Assembly: GCF_002834235.1 (NCBI RefSeq)
Contig: NZ_NNBY01000032.1
Coordinates: 1 to 64,000, forward strand
Direction: 5' to 3'
Source of the DNA: Ruminococcus bromii
Lineage (GTDB): Bacteria; Bacillota; Clostridia; Oscillospirales; Acutalibacteraceae
Length of the DNA stretch: 64,000 nt
Below, one piece after another: positions 1-8,429 of this stretch (the first letter of the stretch is position 1; each line of letters opens with the position of its first letter). The position numbers and the translations under genes were made by a program. A model generated the notes under the pieces. It made no database searches. It was not told the origin of the DNA and saw nothing but the letters and a program-made list of their open reading frames with translations.

Positions 1-4
1 AACA

Positions 5-343
5 GGAGATTATTCCAATGAGAATTTAGGTCTTATAGTTTGATTGTAGTATACATACTCAGATGTATAAACACAGTTAGTCGAAGCTAAAGTAAAAGGA
101 GTTAATTCCGATGACTATATAGGCTGACAGTCCAAAATTCCAAAGACTTAGTTTAAGGACAGGTACAATTGATTCAGAGGAAAAGTTGATAAGCTTTTAA
201 GCAATCTTTGTACTGATTGATATTATGAATTTTAACGGTCAAAAGACTTTTATATTCAAATTTAAGAACGGAGATAAGTCCAATGTAATACAAAGTTATT
301 ATTGTTGAGGGCATAATATCCGATATTGGAGATGAGTCCAAAG
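5..343 (+). repeat. Four dispersed copies of a 16-nt direct repeat
   Basis: A 16-nt unit with consensus GGAGATNANTCCAATG occurs at 5-20, 98-113, 270-285 and 328-343, all on the plus strand. The GGAG and TCC blocks are kept in all four copies, while the flanks between copies are unrelated and AT-rich. Spacings are 93, 172 and 58 nt, too irregular for a CRISPR or a simple tandem array. In one frame each copy reads G-(D/V)-x-S and is soon followed by a stop codon, which is probably a by-product of the repeated nucleotides. The array may continue to the left of the window. Function unknown. Confidence 0.5.
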
Positions 344-361
344 GGCATATTATTTAATTTA

Positions 362-403
362 AAATAACAACATACCCCTATACCCCTTTAAAAATTGTTA
401 TTT
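362..403. other. 9-bp inverted repeat with C-rich loop
   Basis: AAATAACAA at 362-370 is complementary to TTGTTATTT at 395-403 and encloses a 24-nt loop with two CCCC blocks. It lies between the dispersed repeats and the next hairpin. It has no T-tract typical of a terminator. The rest of 1-580 contains no ORF with a convincing start, RBS and composition. This stretch is either an untranslated region or the degraded end of a gene outside the window. Confidence 0.3.
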
Positions 404-421
404 ATAAATCAACCGATTACG

Positions 422-455
422 GAGGTGACTGCAACAGCAGTCACCTCTGTTTTGC
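422..455 (+). terminator. Rho-independent terminator candidate, plus strand
   Basis: A perfect 11-bp stem (422-432 with 437-447) around an AACA loop is followed by TGTTTT. It would end a plus-strand transcript entering from the left, facing the pgcA terminator that lies just downstream. The T-tract is short, so efficiency is uncertain. Confidence 0.55.
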
Positions 456-514
456 GTGTTATACAATGTATTATCACGAGAAATAGGGGAGTTGCGTTTT
501 TGATAAAATACACA

Positions 515-545
515 TAAAAACAGGGGACAGAAAAATCTGTCCCCT
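515..545 (-). terminator. Terminator of the phosphoglucomutase gene
   Basis: Perfect 10-bp stem (522-531 with 536-545), AAAA loop, and on the minus strand a following GTTTTTATG tract (515-521). It lies 36 nt past the pgcA stop codon. Confidence 0.8.
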
Positions 546-580
546 TAACTTTAGGTGCAACTATTATATGTCGATTCCAA

Positions 581-2302
581 TTACTCAACGCCGAGAATCT
601 CTTTGCTTGCAACAACAAGCTTTTCACAGATTTCTGCAGCATTATCTTTATCCTTACCGACTGAAGTAATATAGAGCTTAATCTTTGGCTCAGTTCCGCT
701 TGGACGGATAATAACAGCGTTGTCATCCGCAAGGTGAAGAGCAATAACATTTGACTTAGGAAGGTCAATGTCGGTAACGCTGCCTGTTGCAACATCTGTT
801 TCTTTCCTGAGAAAATAGTCGGAAACCTTAACAACACCGTAGCCTGCAATGCTCTTTGGTGTGTTATCTCTTACAGCTGTCATAATATCAGACATCTTTT
901 GCATACCGGCGGCACCGTCAAACTCGAATGAGTATGTCTGATTGAGGTAGTAACCAAATTCTTCGTAAAGACCGTCTATAACCTCAGCAAGTGACTTGCC
1001 CTGTTTCTTATAGTAAGCTGCCATTTCACAAACGAGCATTGATGCAACAACAGCATCCTTATCTCTTACATATGTGCCTGAAAGATAGCCGTAGCTTTCC
1101 TCAAAACCAAAGAGATATCTGTTTTCTTCATGCTTTTTCTCAAGATTGAGAATAACTTCACCGATATACTTAAAGCCTGTAAGAACATTCTTGAGTTCAC
1201 AGCCGTATTTTTCGCAAAGCTTGTTGATGAGTTTTGTAGTAACTATAGTTTTTACTACAACAGGCTTTTCAGGAAGCTTACCGCTTGCCTTTTTACAAGA
1301 GAGAATGTAATTGGTGAGCATTACACCGTCCTCGTTACCTGAAATGAGTCTGTAACTGCCGTCATAATCCTTAACGGCAATACCTACACGGTCAGCGTCA
1401 GGGTCGGTTGCAAGGAGAAGGTCAGGCTGTTCTTTTTCACAAAGCTCAAGACCTTTTGCAAGTGCCTCTTTGATCTCAGGGTTCGGATAAGGACATGTTG
1501 TAAAGTTGCCGTCAGGAAGTTCCTGCTCGGGGACAACAACTACATCATTAACACCAATCTTACCGAGAACCTTTCTTACAAGCTTATTACCTGTACCGTT
1601 AAGCGGTGTGTAAACAACTTTAAGGTTTGCACCATTGCAAACGCCGGGGTTAACCTGCTGTTCCATAACTTTTTCAAGATACGTGTCATAAACGCTCTCG
1701 TCAACATATTCAATCATGCCACTCTTAACTGCCTCGTCAAAATCGGCAATTTTAACATCCTTGAACATATCAAGCTTTGAAATCTCGTCATATACAGTGT
1801 TTGCGGCAACATCAGTCATCTGGCAACCGTCCTCACCGTATGCCTTATAGCCGTTGTATGCTGCAGGGTTGTGGCTGGCTGTAACCATAATACCTGCCTG
1901 ACATTTAAAGTAACGAACGAGGTAAGAGAGAACGGGAGTAGGCTGAAGTTCTGATGTGATGTAAACCTTAATGCCGTTTGCCGCAAGAACTCTTGCCGCC
2001 TCATTCATAAATAAATCTGCTTTAATTCTGCTGTCGTGAGAGATTGCAACAGAACCATTGCCGTACTTTTTAAGCACATAGTTAGCAAGTCCCTGTGTAG
2101 CCTGACGAACAACATAAATATTCATTCTGTTAGTACCTGCACCGATAATGCCTCTGAGGCCTGCGGTACCGAATTTTAAAGCTGTGTAGAAACGATCATA
2201 AATTTCATCTTCGTTGTTTTTTATACTTTCAAGCTCTGCCTTAAGGTCTTTGTCCTCAACTGCGTTTTCAAGCCATTCGTTATAAGTCTGCTTAATATCC
2301 AT
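581..2302 (-). CDS. pgcA: Phosphoglucomutase (alpha-D-phosphohexomutase family)
   Basis: Interconverts glucose 1-phosphate and glucose 6-phosphate in the cytoplasm, linking glycolysis to UDP-glucose and envelope glycan synthesis. All four hallmark segments of the family are present in order: the phosphoserine loop TASHNP (Ser143), the metal site DPDADR (300-305), the sugar-binding GFEESYGY near 399, and the phosphate-binding RPSGTEP near 533. At 573 aa it has the usual length of the Bacillus PgcA type rather than the shorter GlmM type. The ATG follows a TTGGGGGC ribosome-binding site. It is monocistronic: its own promoter is at 2380-2408 and its terminator at 515-545. A phosphomannomutase or mixed-specificity activity cannot be excluded from sequence. 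Confidence 0.92.
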   Translation of the reverse strand: MDIKQTYNEWLENAVEDKDLKAELESIKNNEDEIYDRFYTALKFGTAGLRGIIGAGTNRMNIYVVRQATQGLANYVLKKYGNGSVAISHDSRIKADLFMNEAARVLAANGIKVYITSELQPTPVLSYLVRYFKCQAGIMVTASHNPAAYNGYKAYGEDGCQMTDVAANTVYDEISKLDMFKDVKIADFDEAVKSGMIEYVDESVYDTYLEKVMEQQVNPGVCNGANLKVVYTPLNGTGNKLVRKVLGKIGVNDVVVVPEQELPDGNFTTCPYPNPEIKEALAKGLELCEKEQPDLLLATDPDADRVGIAVKDYDGSYRLISGNEDGVMLTNYILSCKKASGKLPEKPVVVKTIVTTKLINKLCEKYGCELKNVLTGFKYIGEVILNLEKKHEENRYLFGFEESYGYLSGTYVRDKDAVVASMLVCEMAAYYKKQGKSLAEVIDGLYEEFGYYLNQTYSFEFDGAAGMQKMSDIMTAVRDNTPKSIAGYGVVKVSDYFLRKETDVATGSVTDIDLPKSNVIALHLADDNAVIIRPSGTEPKIKLYITSVGKDKDNAAEICEKLVVASKEILGVE

Positions 2303-2379
2303 GATTATGCCCCCAACTTAAAATTTTCACAAAAATGCGACCAAATTCTGTGGCAAGCCCTTCTTGCCTATCATAAATC

Positions 2380-2408
2380 ACTATACCATAATTCACAAAA
2401 AAAAACAA
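2380..2408 (-). promoter_or_regulatory. Sigma-A promoter for pgcA
   Basis: On the minus strand TTGTTT (2408-2403), a 17-nt spacer and TATAGT (2385-2380). It lies between the pgcA start and the terminator of the upstream gene. Confidence 0.6.
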
Positions 2409-2440
2409 GTTTTTTATTTGTACATTTTCAAGAATATGTG

Positions 2441-2497
2441 CTGAAAAACAAAAAAATATCACGCAGAAATCATAATTTTTATCCCTGCGTGATATTT
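2441..2497 (-). terminator. Terminator of the acyltransferase-fusion gene
   Basis: Perfect 13-bp inverted repeat (2454-2466 with 2485-2497). On the minus strand it is followed by TTTTTTGTTTTTC. It begins 26 nt past the stop codon at 2523. Confidence 0.8.
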
Positions 2498-2522
2498 ATG
2501 TCTGAAATCTGTAAAATATTAT

Positions 2523-5372
2523 TTATTTTACAAGTTTATACGAAACTTCGTTTTCGCTCAAAGAGTAACCGTTCTGCTGTGCCTCAAGAAGAATCTGCTG
2601 AAGATTATCCCACTCTGAGTCCTTCGGAATGTAGATATATTTCGGAATTTTTTTGCTGTTTACCGAATAATATGAGCGAAGTCTTGCAAGACTGTTCTGA
2701 TTTTCCCCCGTAACATATGCCGAAAGCGTTCCGTAAGGAAAATCCTCCGCCGCAAGATAAGTCCATGTTTTTTGCGTAAGGAACAGTATGTTTCCTTTTT
2801 CAAGATTCTGATACTGACTGATATCGGCATAAATCTGCTCATAGGTTTGTGCGTTATTCGGTGTTGTTTTTATATCCTTTGCAGGGCCGTTCTGAATTGT
2901 CTGTGTCAGCTGTTTCGGTTCACTGTCCCAGAAGCAATGTTCTGCCTTGACGGTAATCTGAAAACAAGCCTGCAGAATAATCAGAAACGCAGTCATCACG
3001 AATGCTAAATATTTACACGGAACAGCGTAGTCAAGATTATCGGGATTTGCTTTCATTTCTTTAATCAGATTGCCGATGAATACAAAGCTTGCAATATTTG
3101 ATGCGGTGCAAGCCATTGCAGTTACATAAAAATACTGATTTGAAGAGAAACACAATGCAACAGAATAAAAAATTCCGAGAACAAAGAGTGAAGCAAACAG
3201 TTCTCTTTGCTTATTTTCAGAAAGAACATACGCTGTTATGCCCATGAAAATCATCGGGAACATAATCGCATTGTAGTAAACGCTTGTCATTGTCGGCATA
3301 AACATTACAAGCGACAAAATAACGATTGCACTTGTAAGAATAAGATAAACCGAACGGTGTTGTTTTCTCTTTCTGTCAAGCAACATAACAATTGCGGTAG
3401 CACCGTATGCCATAAGTACATATTTAAAATGAGTGTGACATTCTACGATTGTTTTAAAGTAGTAATTCATCTTTGCCATAAAGCCCATTTGCGGATGGTC
3501 GGGATCGGCAAGAAGATAGGGGAGATTTGAGAAAATCTCATTAATACTTACTCTTGAAAGTACAAATACAAGGAAAATAGCCGCAAGTATTCCTGCTCCC
3601 AAGGTGAACCACAGAAAAGTCTTAATCGAGAAAAGTTCAGAATTGAACACATTTTTATTAAGGGCAGTTTTCTTAATTACATAGTGAACTCCTATTGCAA
3701 TAATATACATTACATAAACTGCTGCAAGGTACGGACAGCAGAGAACTGCGCCTGCAAATGCAAGTCCGCTGATTATGAGCGGTAATTTTTTTGAATAATC
3801 GGCTGTTGCCATTAAAACACCCGTGAGCGCAATTAGGTCAAGTCCCATTGTGTTATAACTCAATGCCATAATGTCAAACGGTGTAAAGAGGAAATAAAGC
3901 ACACAACCGAATACTGTGAAATAGCCGTACTTTTTAAGTCTTGAATAGATAACGCACACAATAACAGCGTGACAGATTACATAGAAAACTCTTGCCGCAA
4001 AGATTATTCCGACAGTAGATTGCGTAATCATTGTGTAGAGCCATACGAACGGCAAAAGTAGAAATCCTGAAAGCTGTGTGAGGTGCCATTCGTCACCGAG
4101 TAACGAATCACCGAGAGTTAATCGGTGCGGAATTGTAAGATAAAACGATTCGTCGTTACCGCCAAAACCGTAATAGCATTTCCAAAGTGAAAATCCAATA
4201 GCAAAAGCCATAAGCAGAGCAAAAATTATGTGCTGCCACTTTCCTTTGTCAGGCTTTGAACGCAAATCCTTTATTATGTTCGCAAGCGATTTAAAACCGT
4301 CAATAAGCAGTTTTGCAACAAGATTCATAATAAATGATGCGGCGGCGGAAAGCACAAAAACTATCGGAACCGTAACAAAGTAATACGGAAGTCTGTCAGG
4401 CATTAATATTACTTTTTCGCAGAGTACGGGGTAAACAATGCTGTCAAAAATAAAGGAAATAAGATAAATTCCAAGTGCAAGGTCAGAAACCTTCCAAAGT
4501 GCAATTTTAGCGGCTTTCGGGAAGTTATCGGTCTTGATTCTCTTAATCAAGAGAAAAAGCAGTACAGATAAAACAAACGGTTCAAATCCGTACCAATAAA
4601 TGTATGTACCCGATTTGAATGTTGTGCCGTAGCTTCTGAAATAATTGAATGTGCTGAATACGAAAAGTGAAAAAACAAAGAGTATAAGCATTGTTCTTGT
4701 TTTCATTTTCAATCCGTATTCTCTTATGTAACAACCCACAAAGTAGTATGCAACGGGGTAGAATCCCTGCCACCAGCTTGGGACAAGTTTCTGAAACTCA
4801 TCAGATGAAGTCGGATTAGTCCACCAATCAAGTGAACCAAAATTGAAAATATTAAATAACGAGGGGATGATTGTCAGAAAAACAGCCGTTACAAGGAGTA
4901 CCTGCTTTTGCTTTTTGCTTTTAAGTTTTCCGTAAGCAAGATTAAGGAACGGTGTAAGCAGAAACAACCCTATGTACATTTCAATGTACCAGGAGTAGTT
5001 GGAACCGGTAAAATCAAGCGTTCCGAGTATGAAAGATTTCAGGTCAAAAACATCACCTTGTGCAATGTTTTTGTAAATCATACACGCAAGTGTTGAGATT
5101 ACAAAAACAACAAGTGTTTTCGTAATTCCCGAATAGTACTTTTTACTCAGTTCTTTTTTACTCATCAAATAACCTGTCAGCAACATGAACAAGGGAACGC
5201 AAACGGAAAACAGGGTTCTCATTACAACCGCAACATACATCGGAGCCCCTTCGATTGTCTGGTTGTAAAATCCGTTGTGCAGAAAAAAATGAACCGATAA
5301 AACGGTAAAGACTGCGATTATTCGCAAAATGTCCAGCGAGGAATCCCTCTTTTTCAACTTTTCATAATCCAT
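2523..5372 (-). CDS. Acyltransferase-3 domain fused to a second polytopic membrane domain
   Basis: The 949-aa product has two halves. Residues 1 to about 350 are an acyltransferase-3 (OafA/WecH type) domain: the start reads SSLDILRIIAVFTVLSVHFF, with the family R-x10-H pair at Arg17 and His28, followed by about ten hydrophobic helices. Such enzymes O-acylate extracytoplasmic glycans. Residues from about 380 form a second multi-helix membrane region. Its first large loop is acidic (GNDESFYL), as in GT-C/GT39-like glycosyltransferases, and a soluble tail of about 110 aa follows. The fusion is read without a frameshift. The ATG is preceded by AAAGG. Own promoter and terminator. Neighbouring glycosyltransferases suggest a role in a surface polysaccharide or teichoic-acid-like polymer. 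The function of the second half is inference. Confidence 0.75.
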   Translation of the reverse strand: MDYEKLKKRDSSLDILRIIAVFTVLSVHFFLHNGFYNQTIEGAPMYVAVVMRTLFSVCVPLFMLLTGYLMSKKELSKKYYSGITKTLVVFVISTLACMIYKNIAQGDVFDLKSFILGTLDFTGSNYSWYIEMYIGLFLLTPFLNLAYGKLKSKKQKQVLLVTAVFLTIIPSLFNIFNFGSLDWWTNPTSSDEFQKLVPSWWQGFYPVAYYFVGCYIREYGLKMKTRTMLILFVFSLFVFSTFNYFRSYGTTFKSGTYIYWYGFEPFVLSVLLFLLIKRIKTDNFPKAAKIALWKVSDLALGIYLISFIFDSIVYPVLCEKVILMPDRLPYYFVTVPIVFVLSAAASFIMNLVAKLLIDGFKSLANIIKDLRSKPDKGKWQHIIFALLMAFAIGFSLWKCYYGFGGNDESFYLTIPHRLTLGDSLLGDEWHLTQLSGFLLLPFVWLYTMITQSTVGIIFAARVFYVICHAVIVCVIYSRLKKYGYFTVFGCVLYFLFTPFDIMALSYNTMGLDLIALTGVLMATADYSKKLPLIISGLAFAGAVLCCPYLAAVYVMYIIAIGVHYVIKKTALNKNVFNSELFSIKTFLWFTLGAGILAAIFLVFVLSRVSINEIFSNLPYLLADPDHPQMGFMAKMNYYFKTIVECHTHFKYVLMAYGATAIVMLLDRKRKQHRSVYLILTSAIVILSLVMFMPTMTSVYYNAIMFPMIFMGITAYVLSENKQRELFASLFVLGIFYSVALCFSSNQYFYVTAMACTASNIASFVFIGNLIKEMKANPDNLDYAVPCKYLAFVMTAFLIILQACFQITVKAEHCFWDSEPKQLTQTIQNGPAKDIKTTPNNAQTYEQIYADISQYQNLEKGNILFLTQKTWTYLAAEDFPYGTLSAYVTGENQNSLARLRSYYSVNSKKIPKYIYIPKDSEWDNLQQILLEAQQNGYSLSENEVSYKLVK

Positions 5373-5421
5373 AATTTTTACCTTTCAAGCTTGAAATTTG
5401 CAAATCATTGCACATATAGTA

Positions 5422-5450
5422 ATAATAGCATAATTTAGGCATCATTACAA
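5422..5450 (-). promoter_or_regulatory. Sigma-A promoter for the acyltransferase fusion
   Basis: On the minus strand TTGTAA (5450-5445), a 17-nt spacer and TATTAT (5427-5422), about 50 nt upstream of the ATG. Confidence 0.6.
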
Positions 5451-5514
5451 TAAATTGCAAACGAAAATATTGATTTTTAATGAAAAAGTTTGTAATGTTG
5501 TAACATTGATTTTA

Positions 5515-5550
5515 TGACAAAAAACAAGTGACAGTTTCGGCTGTCACTTG
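5515..5550 (-). terminator. Terminator of the glycosyltransferase operon
   Basis: Perfect 10-bp stem (5525-5534 with 5541-5550), 6-nt loop, then GTTTTTTGT on the minus strand. It ends the two-gene operon whose last stop codon is at 5565. Confidence 0.8.
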
Positions 5551-5564
5551 AAAACTTTATTAAA

Positions 5565-7151
5565 TTATGCCTGTTTTTCTGTTTGTTGTTTAGGCTTTCT
5601 GAATGAATCAAGAAAAGCTTTTGCGGTATCCATACCGTCAACCGTAAGCAGAATAAACAGAGGCGTCATATCAAATAGGTATCTTGACCTTGTTTCCCAT
5701 AACAGGAAGAAAAGGAAAGCCGCAAACACAACTCCTTTGATTAACAGCATCTCATCAACTTTAGGTTTGATAAGAGTTTTTAATGCCGAAATACAAATCA
5801 TCAATAAAATGAACAGTTGTAAAGCCGAACTGTAATTTTGGAAAGCCTTGTTGTACTTTCCGTTAATATGCAGAAAATCCATAAGAATATTATCATTCTT
5901 TGGCTTTCTGTTATGGTACGAAATGTAATATGTACCGTCCTGCCATGTCCAAACAGCTTTTTCAATCATATGTTCATACAAACCGCTAAATTTGTAATCT
6001 TTTATTCTTTCTTTAATAACCTTAATGTTAGCATCCCGTTTTTCTTTTTTCGAGGGAAATGAACGAGTGTAATAGTCATCATGCTCATCGTATTTACCAA
6101 GACCTTTAAGCCCCATCATAAGCCAGTGAGTAACAGGATATTCATATTTTTCATACTGCTGTTTCGTGATCGGATTGATAGCGTCAACGGCTGTATTGTA
6201 TGCGAATCCAATCACACCTAACCCTGCTGTAAACACCAGAATAAGGCAGATTGCTTTTTTTAATCTGAATTTCAAGAACAACAATAAAAGTCCGACTGCG
6301 AACAGTATGATAAGACTGCCCTTTACCTTATATCCGAGGAAAATCAATGCACCTGCAGCACAAAGCTTTGCGTACATACTCTTTCTGTTGTCAACCTGCA
6401 ATGCGGAAACAATGAGATAAACAGCTCCGATAAGAAACGGCATCGACATTGAATCGCTGTAATAGTACGGCAGATAGGTGAGATAGGGCAAAAACAATGC
6501 ACAAAAAGCAAGTACAAAAAGAGCCTTTTTGTTGCCGAAAAGTCTTTTTGCTGTAAATGCCGTCAGCATTATTGAAATATTAATCGCCAAAATATTAACA
6601 ACAACAGGTGCAAAATCAACATAATGGCCGAATATAAGGTAATTTAATCTTCCGACAAGCGACACAATCAAAAGCAATGCCATATTATTCGGATATCTTA
6701 CAAGATACTGATAATCGTTTGCGTAATCCTGTTCAATGAGGTTGAAATTGCCGTGAGTTGAAAAATACATTGCATATCTTTTGATGTTATGCAAATCGGC
6801 AACAGGTTCAAAATCGGTAAGCAACGCAAAAATAATTTCAACAATCAGAAGGATACCGCATCCGATAAAAATAACCTTTTTGGTATTTTTATCATTAAAT
6901 TCAAATCTCGACTTCGCTTTAATCTTCTTACAGCTTTTATCTGAGGTGTAATGAAAATACAATGCACATATTCCGACGGTCAAAACGGCAAAAATCAAAA
7001 GAATGAACATCTTTGAAAATGAATCGAATCTTCTGTCAACATTTCCGTCAAAGCCGATTATGATAATATTTACAAACAGAAAAACAAAACAAACCGTAAA
7101 TATTCCGCCGAAAATTCTGGTCAGGACTTTGGTGATTTTATTACTGTTCAT
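5565..7151 (-). CDS. Polytopic membrane glycosyltransferase-like protein (GT-C/PMT superfamily)
   Basis: About 528 aa with 10 to 12 predicted hydrophobic helices. Features of the GT-C (GT39/ArnT-like) fold are an acidic residue in the first extracytoplasmic loop (EPVADLHNIKRYA) and a C-terminal WETRSRYL segment typical of PMT-family proteins. Such enzymes use polyprenyl-phosphate sugars on the outer face of the membrane. The upstream gene encodes the GT2 enzyme that would make that lipid-linked sugar, so the pair is plausibly a donor synthase plus transferase. Three ATG codons are clustered at the start. I chose 7151, which overlaps the previous stop by 11 nt; 7157 is equally possible. No strong RBS is seen, so translational coupling is likely. 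Acceptor and sugar unknown. Confidence 0.7.
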   Translation of the reverse strand: MNSNKITKVLTRIFGGIFTVCFVFLFVNIIIIGFDGNVDRRFDSFSKMFILLIFAVLTVGICALYFHYTSDKSCKKIKAKSRFEFNDKNTKKVIFIGCGILLIVEIIFALLTDFEPVADLHNIKRYAMYFSTHGNFNLIEQDYANDYQYLVRYPNNMALLLIVSLVGRLNYLIFGHYVDFAPVVVNILAINISIMLTAFTAKRLFGNKKALFVLAFCALFLPYLTYLPYYYSDSMSMPFLIGAVYLIVSALQVDNRKSMYAKLCAAGALIFLGYKVKGSLIILFAVGLLLLFLKFRLKKAICLILVFTAGLGVIGFAYNTAVDAINPITKQQYEKYEYPVTHWLMMGLKGLGKYDEHDDYYTRSFPSKKEKRDANIKVIKERIKDYKFSGLYEHMIEKAVWTWQDGTYYISYHNRKPKNDNILMDFLHINGKYNKAFQNYSSALQLFILLMICISALKTLIKPKVDEMLLIKGVVFAAFLFFLLWETRSRYLFDMTPLFILLTVDGMDTAKAFLDSFRKPKQQTEKQA

Positions 7152-8094
7152 CGTCATCAAGCACTTTGTCAACAATAAATCTCGGTCTGCGCTTTGTTTC
7201 CATATAAATCTTGCCGATGTATTCGCCTATAACACCGATTGCAAGGAGCTGAAGTCCTCCGATTGCCCAAATTGAACATAAAAGGCTTGACCAACCGCTT
7301 ACAGACCAACCGCAGAAAAAGCTGATGAGCGAGTAGATAATCATAATAAGGCTGATGCCGAATACGATTGCACCGAGCCATGTAATTATTCTGATTGGCT
7401 GAATGCTGAGAGATGTAATACCCTCCCATGCAAGTGCAAGCATTTTCTTTAACGGATATTTACTTTCACCTGCAAGTCTTTCGGAACGCTCATATGTAAC
7501 AATATCAGACTTAAAGCCGATCATCGGAACCATACCGCGAAGGAAGATGTTTGTTTCCTTATATAATGAAAAAGCGTTGAGTGCTCTTTTGCTCATAAGT
7601 CTGAAATCAGCGTGGTTAAAAATAACCTTAGCACCCATATGATTAAGAATTTTGTAGAATCCTTCAGCTGTAAATCTCTTGAAGAAGGTGTCTGTTTCTC
7701 TTTTAGAACGAACACCGTATACAACATCGCAACCGTTCTCGTACTTTGCCACCATTTCATCAAAGGTGTTGATATCGTCCTGAAGGTCTGCGTCAATTGA
7801 AATAACAGCGTCAGCCTTATCTTTAAGAGTCATAAGACCGCAGAGAAGTGCATTCTGGTGACCTCTGTTTCTTGAAAGCTTGATGCCCTGGAAAATAGGA
7901 TTTTCTGTATGGAGTTCTGAAATAATCTCCCATGTCCTGTCCTTTGAGCCGTCATCAATAAACACAATACGGCTGTCGGCAGAAATTTTGCCCTCTGCCA
8001 TCATCGTGCTGTATTTGTTTAGCAGTTTTTCCGCCGAATCCCTCAGAACTTCTTCTTCGTTATAACAGGGAATAGCCAGATATAACTTAGTCAT
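7141..8094 (-). CDS. GT2 polyprenyl-phosphate glycosyltransferase (DPM1/GtrB-like)
   Basis: 317 aa. An N-terminal GT-A domain carries LAIPCYNEEE at the start, DDGSKDRT for nucleotide binding and DADLQDD as the metal-binding DxD region. Two hydrophobic helices follow near residues 230-300 and end in a basic tail (METKRRPRF). This architecture matches dolichyl/undecaprenyl-phosphate mannosyl- or glucosyltransferases that load a sugar onto the lipid carrier at the inner membrane face. The start at 8094 is set by a strong GGGAGGAA site (8101-8108). It is the first gene of an operon with the GT-C-like protein downstream. The sugar specificity cannot be read from the sequence. Confidence 0.82.
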   Translation of the reverse strand: MTKLYLAIPCYNEEEVLRDSAEKLLNKYSTMMAEGKISADSRIVFIDDGSKDRTWEIISELHTENPIFQGIKLSRNRGHQNALLCGLMTLKDKADAVISIDADLQDDINTFDEMVAKYENGCDVVYGVRSKRETDTFFKRFTAEGFYKILNHMGAKVIFNHADFRLMSKRALNAFSLYKETNIFLRGMVPMIGFKSDIVTYERSERLAGESKYPLKKMLALAWEGITSLSIQPIRIITWLGAIVFGISLIMIIYSLISFFCGWSVSGWSSLLCSIWAIGGLQLLAIGVIGEYIGKIYMETKRRPRFIVDKVLDDDEQ

Positions 8095-8167
8095 ATAAAT
8101 TTCCTCCCGAAAAATTGTCACTCAGGTGACTTGTCGCAAGACAGGCACAAAAGCTGTCTTCTATCCT
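8095..8167 (-). promoter_or_regulatory. 5' leader with two small hairpins before the GT2 gene
   Basis: Between the predicted transcription start (about 8167) and the RBS, the minus strand can form AAGACAG/CTGTCTT (8160-8154 with 8144-8138) and GTCAC-CTGA-GTGAC (8130-8117). The second stem runs directly into AATTTTTC and then the SD. It resembles a short attenuator but the stem is only 5 bp. No known riboswitch class is recognised. Confidence 0.3.
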
Positions 8168-8173
8168 AGGATA

Positions 8174-8202
8174 ATTATAAAACCATATTATATAAAAGTC
8201 AA
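8174..8202 (-). promoter_or_regulatory. Sigma-A promoter of the glycosyltransferase operon
   Basis: Near-consensus TTGACT (8202-8197), a 17-nt spacer and TATAAT (8179-8174) on the minus strand. Confidence 0.75.
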
Positions 8203-8366
8203 CAAACTTACAGGCTTTGTTACAAAATATTGTTATTTTATCGAAACAGAGAGGTGAAAACAGTATATTTATGAACAAATTCACAGATTTCTGTAACAAA
8301 ATGGTAAAAAGAATTAAATGCTTTTGTAATAAAATCTTTTATTTTTTTAAAATTGCGAAAATCCAC

Positions 8367-8395
8367 TTGTAAACAAAAAACAATTGTATTATAAT
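8367..8395 (+). promoter_or_regulatory. Sigma-A promoter for pfkA
   Basis: TTGTAA (8367-8372), a 17-nt spacer and TATAAT (8390-8395), 35 nt before the pfkA start. The stretch 8203-8366 between the two divergent promoters is AT-rich and holds nothing else I recognise. Confidence 0.75.
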
Positions 8396-8429
8396 GGTAG
8401 AAGTTAATAACCTATGGAGGTAGATTATA

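Noticed and set aside
5..343. CRISPR array
   Set aside because: The repeats are only 16 nt, imperfect and spaced 58 to 172 nt; there is no cas gene nearby.
409..849. 146-aa ORF on the minus strand
   Set aside because: It overlaps pgcA in another frame, runs through the terminator at 515-545 and has no RBS or domain.
8087..8299. 70-aa minus-strand ORF upstream of the GT2 gene
   Set aside because: It spans the sigma-A promoter and leader hairpins and has no RBS; its composition is AT-driven.
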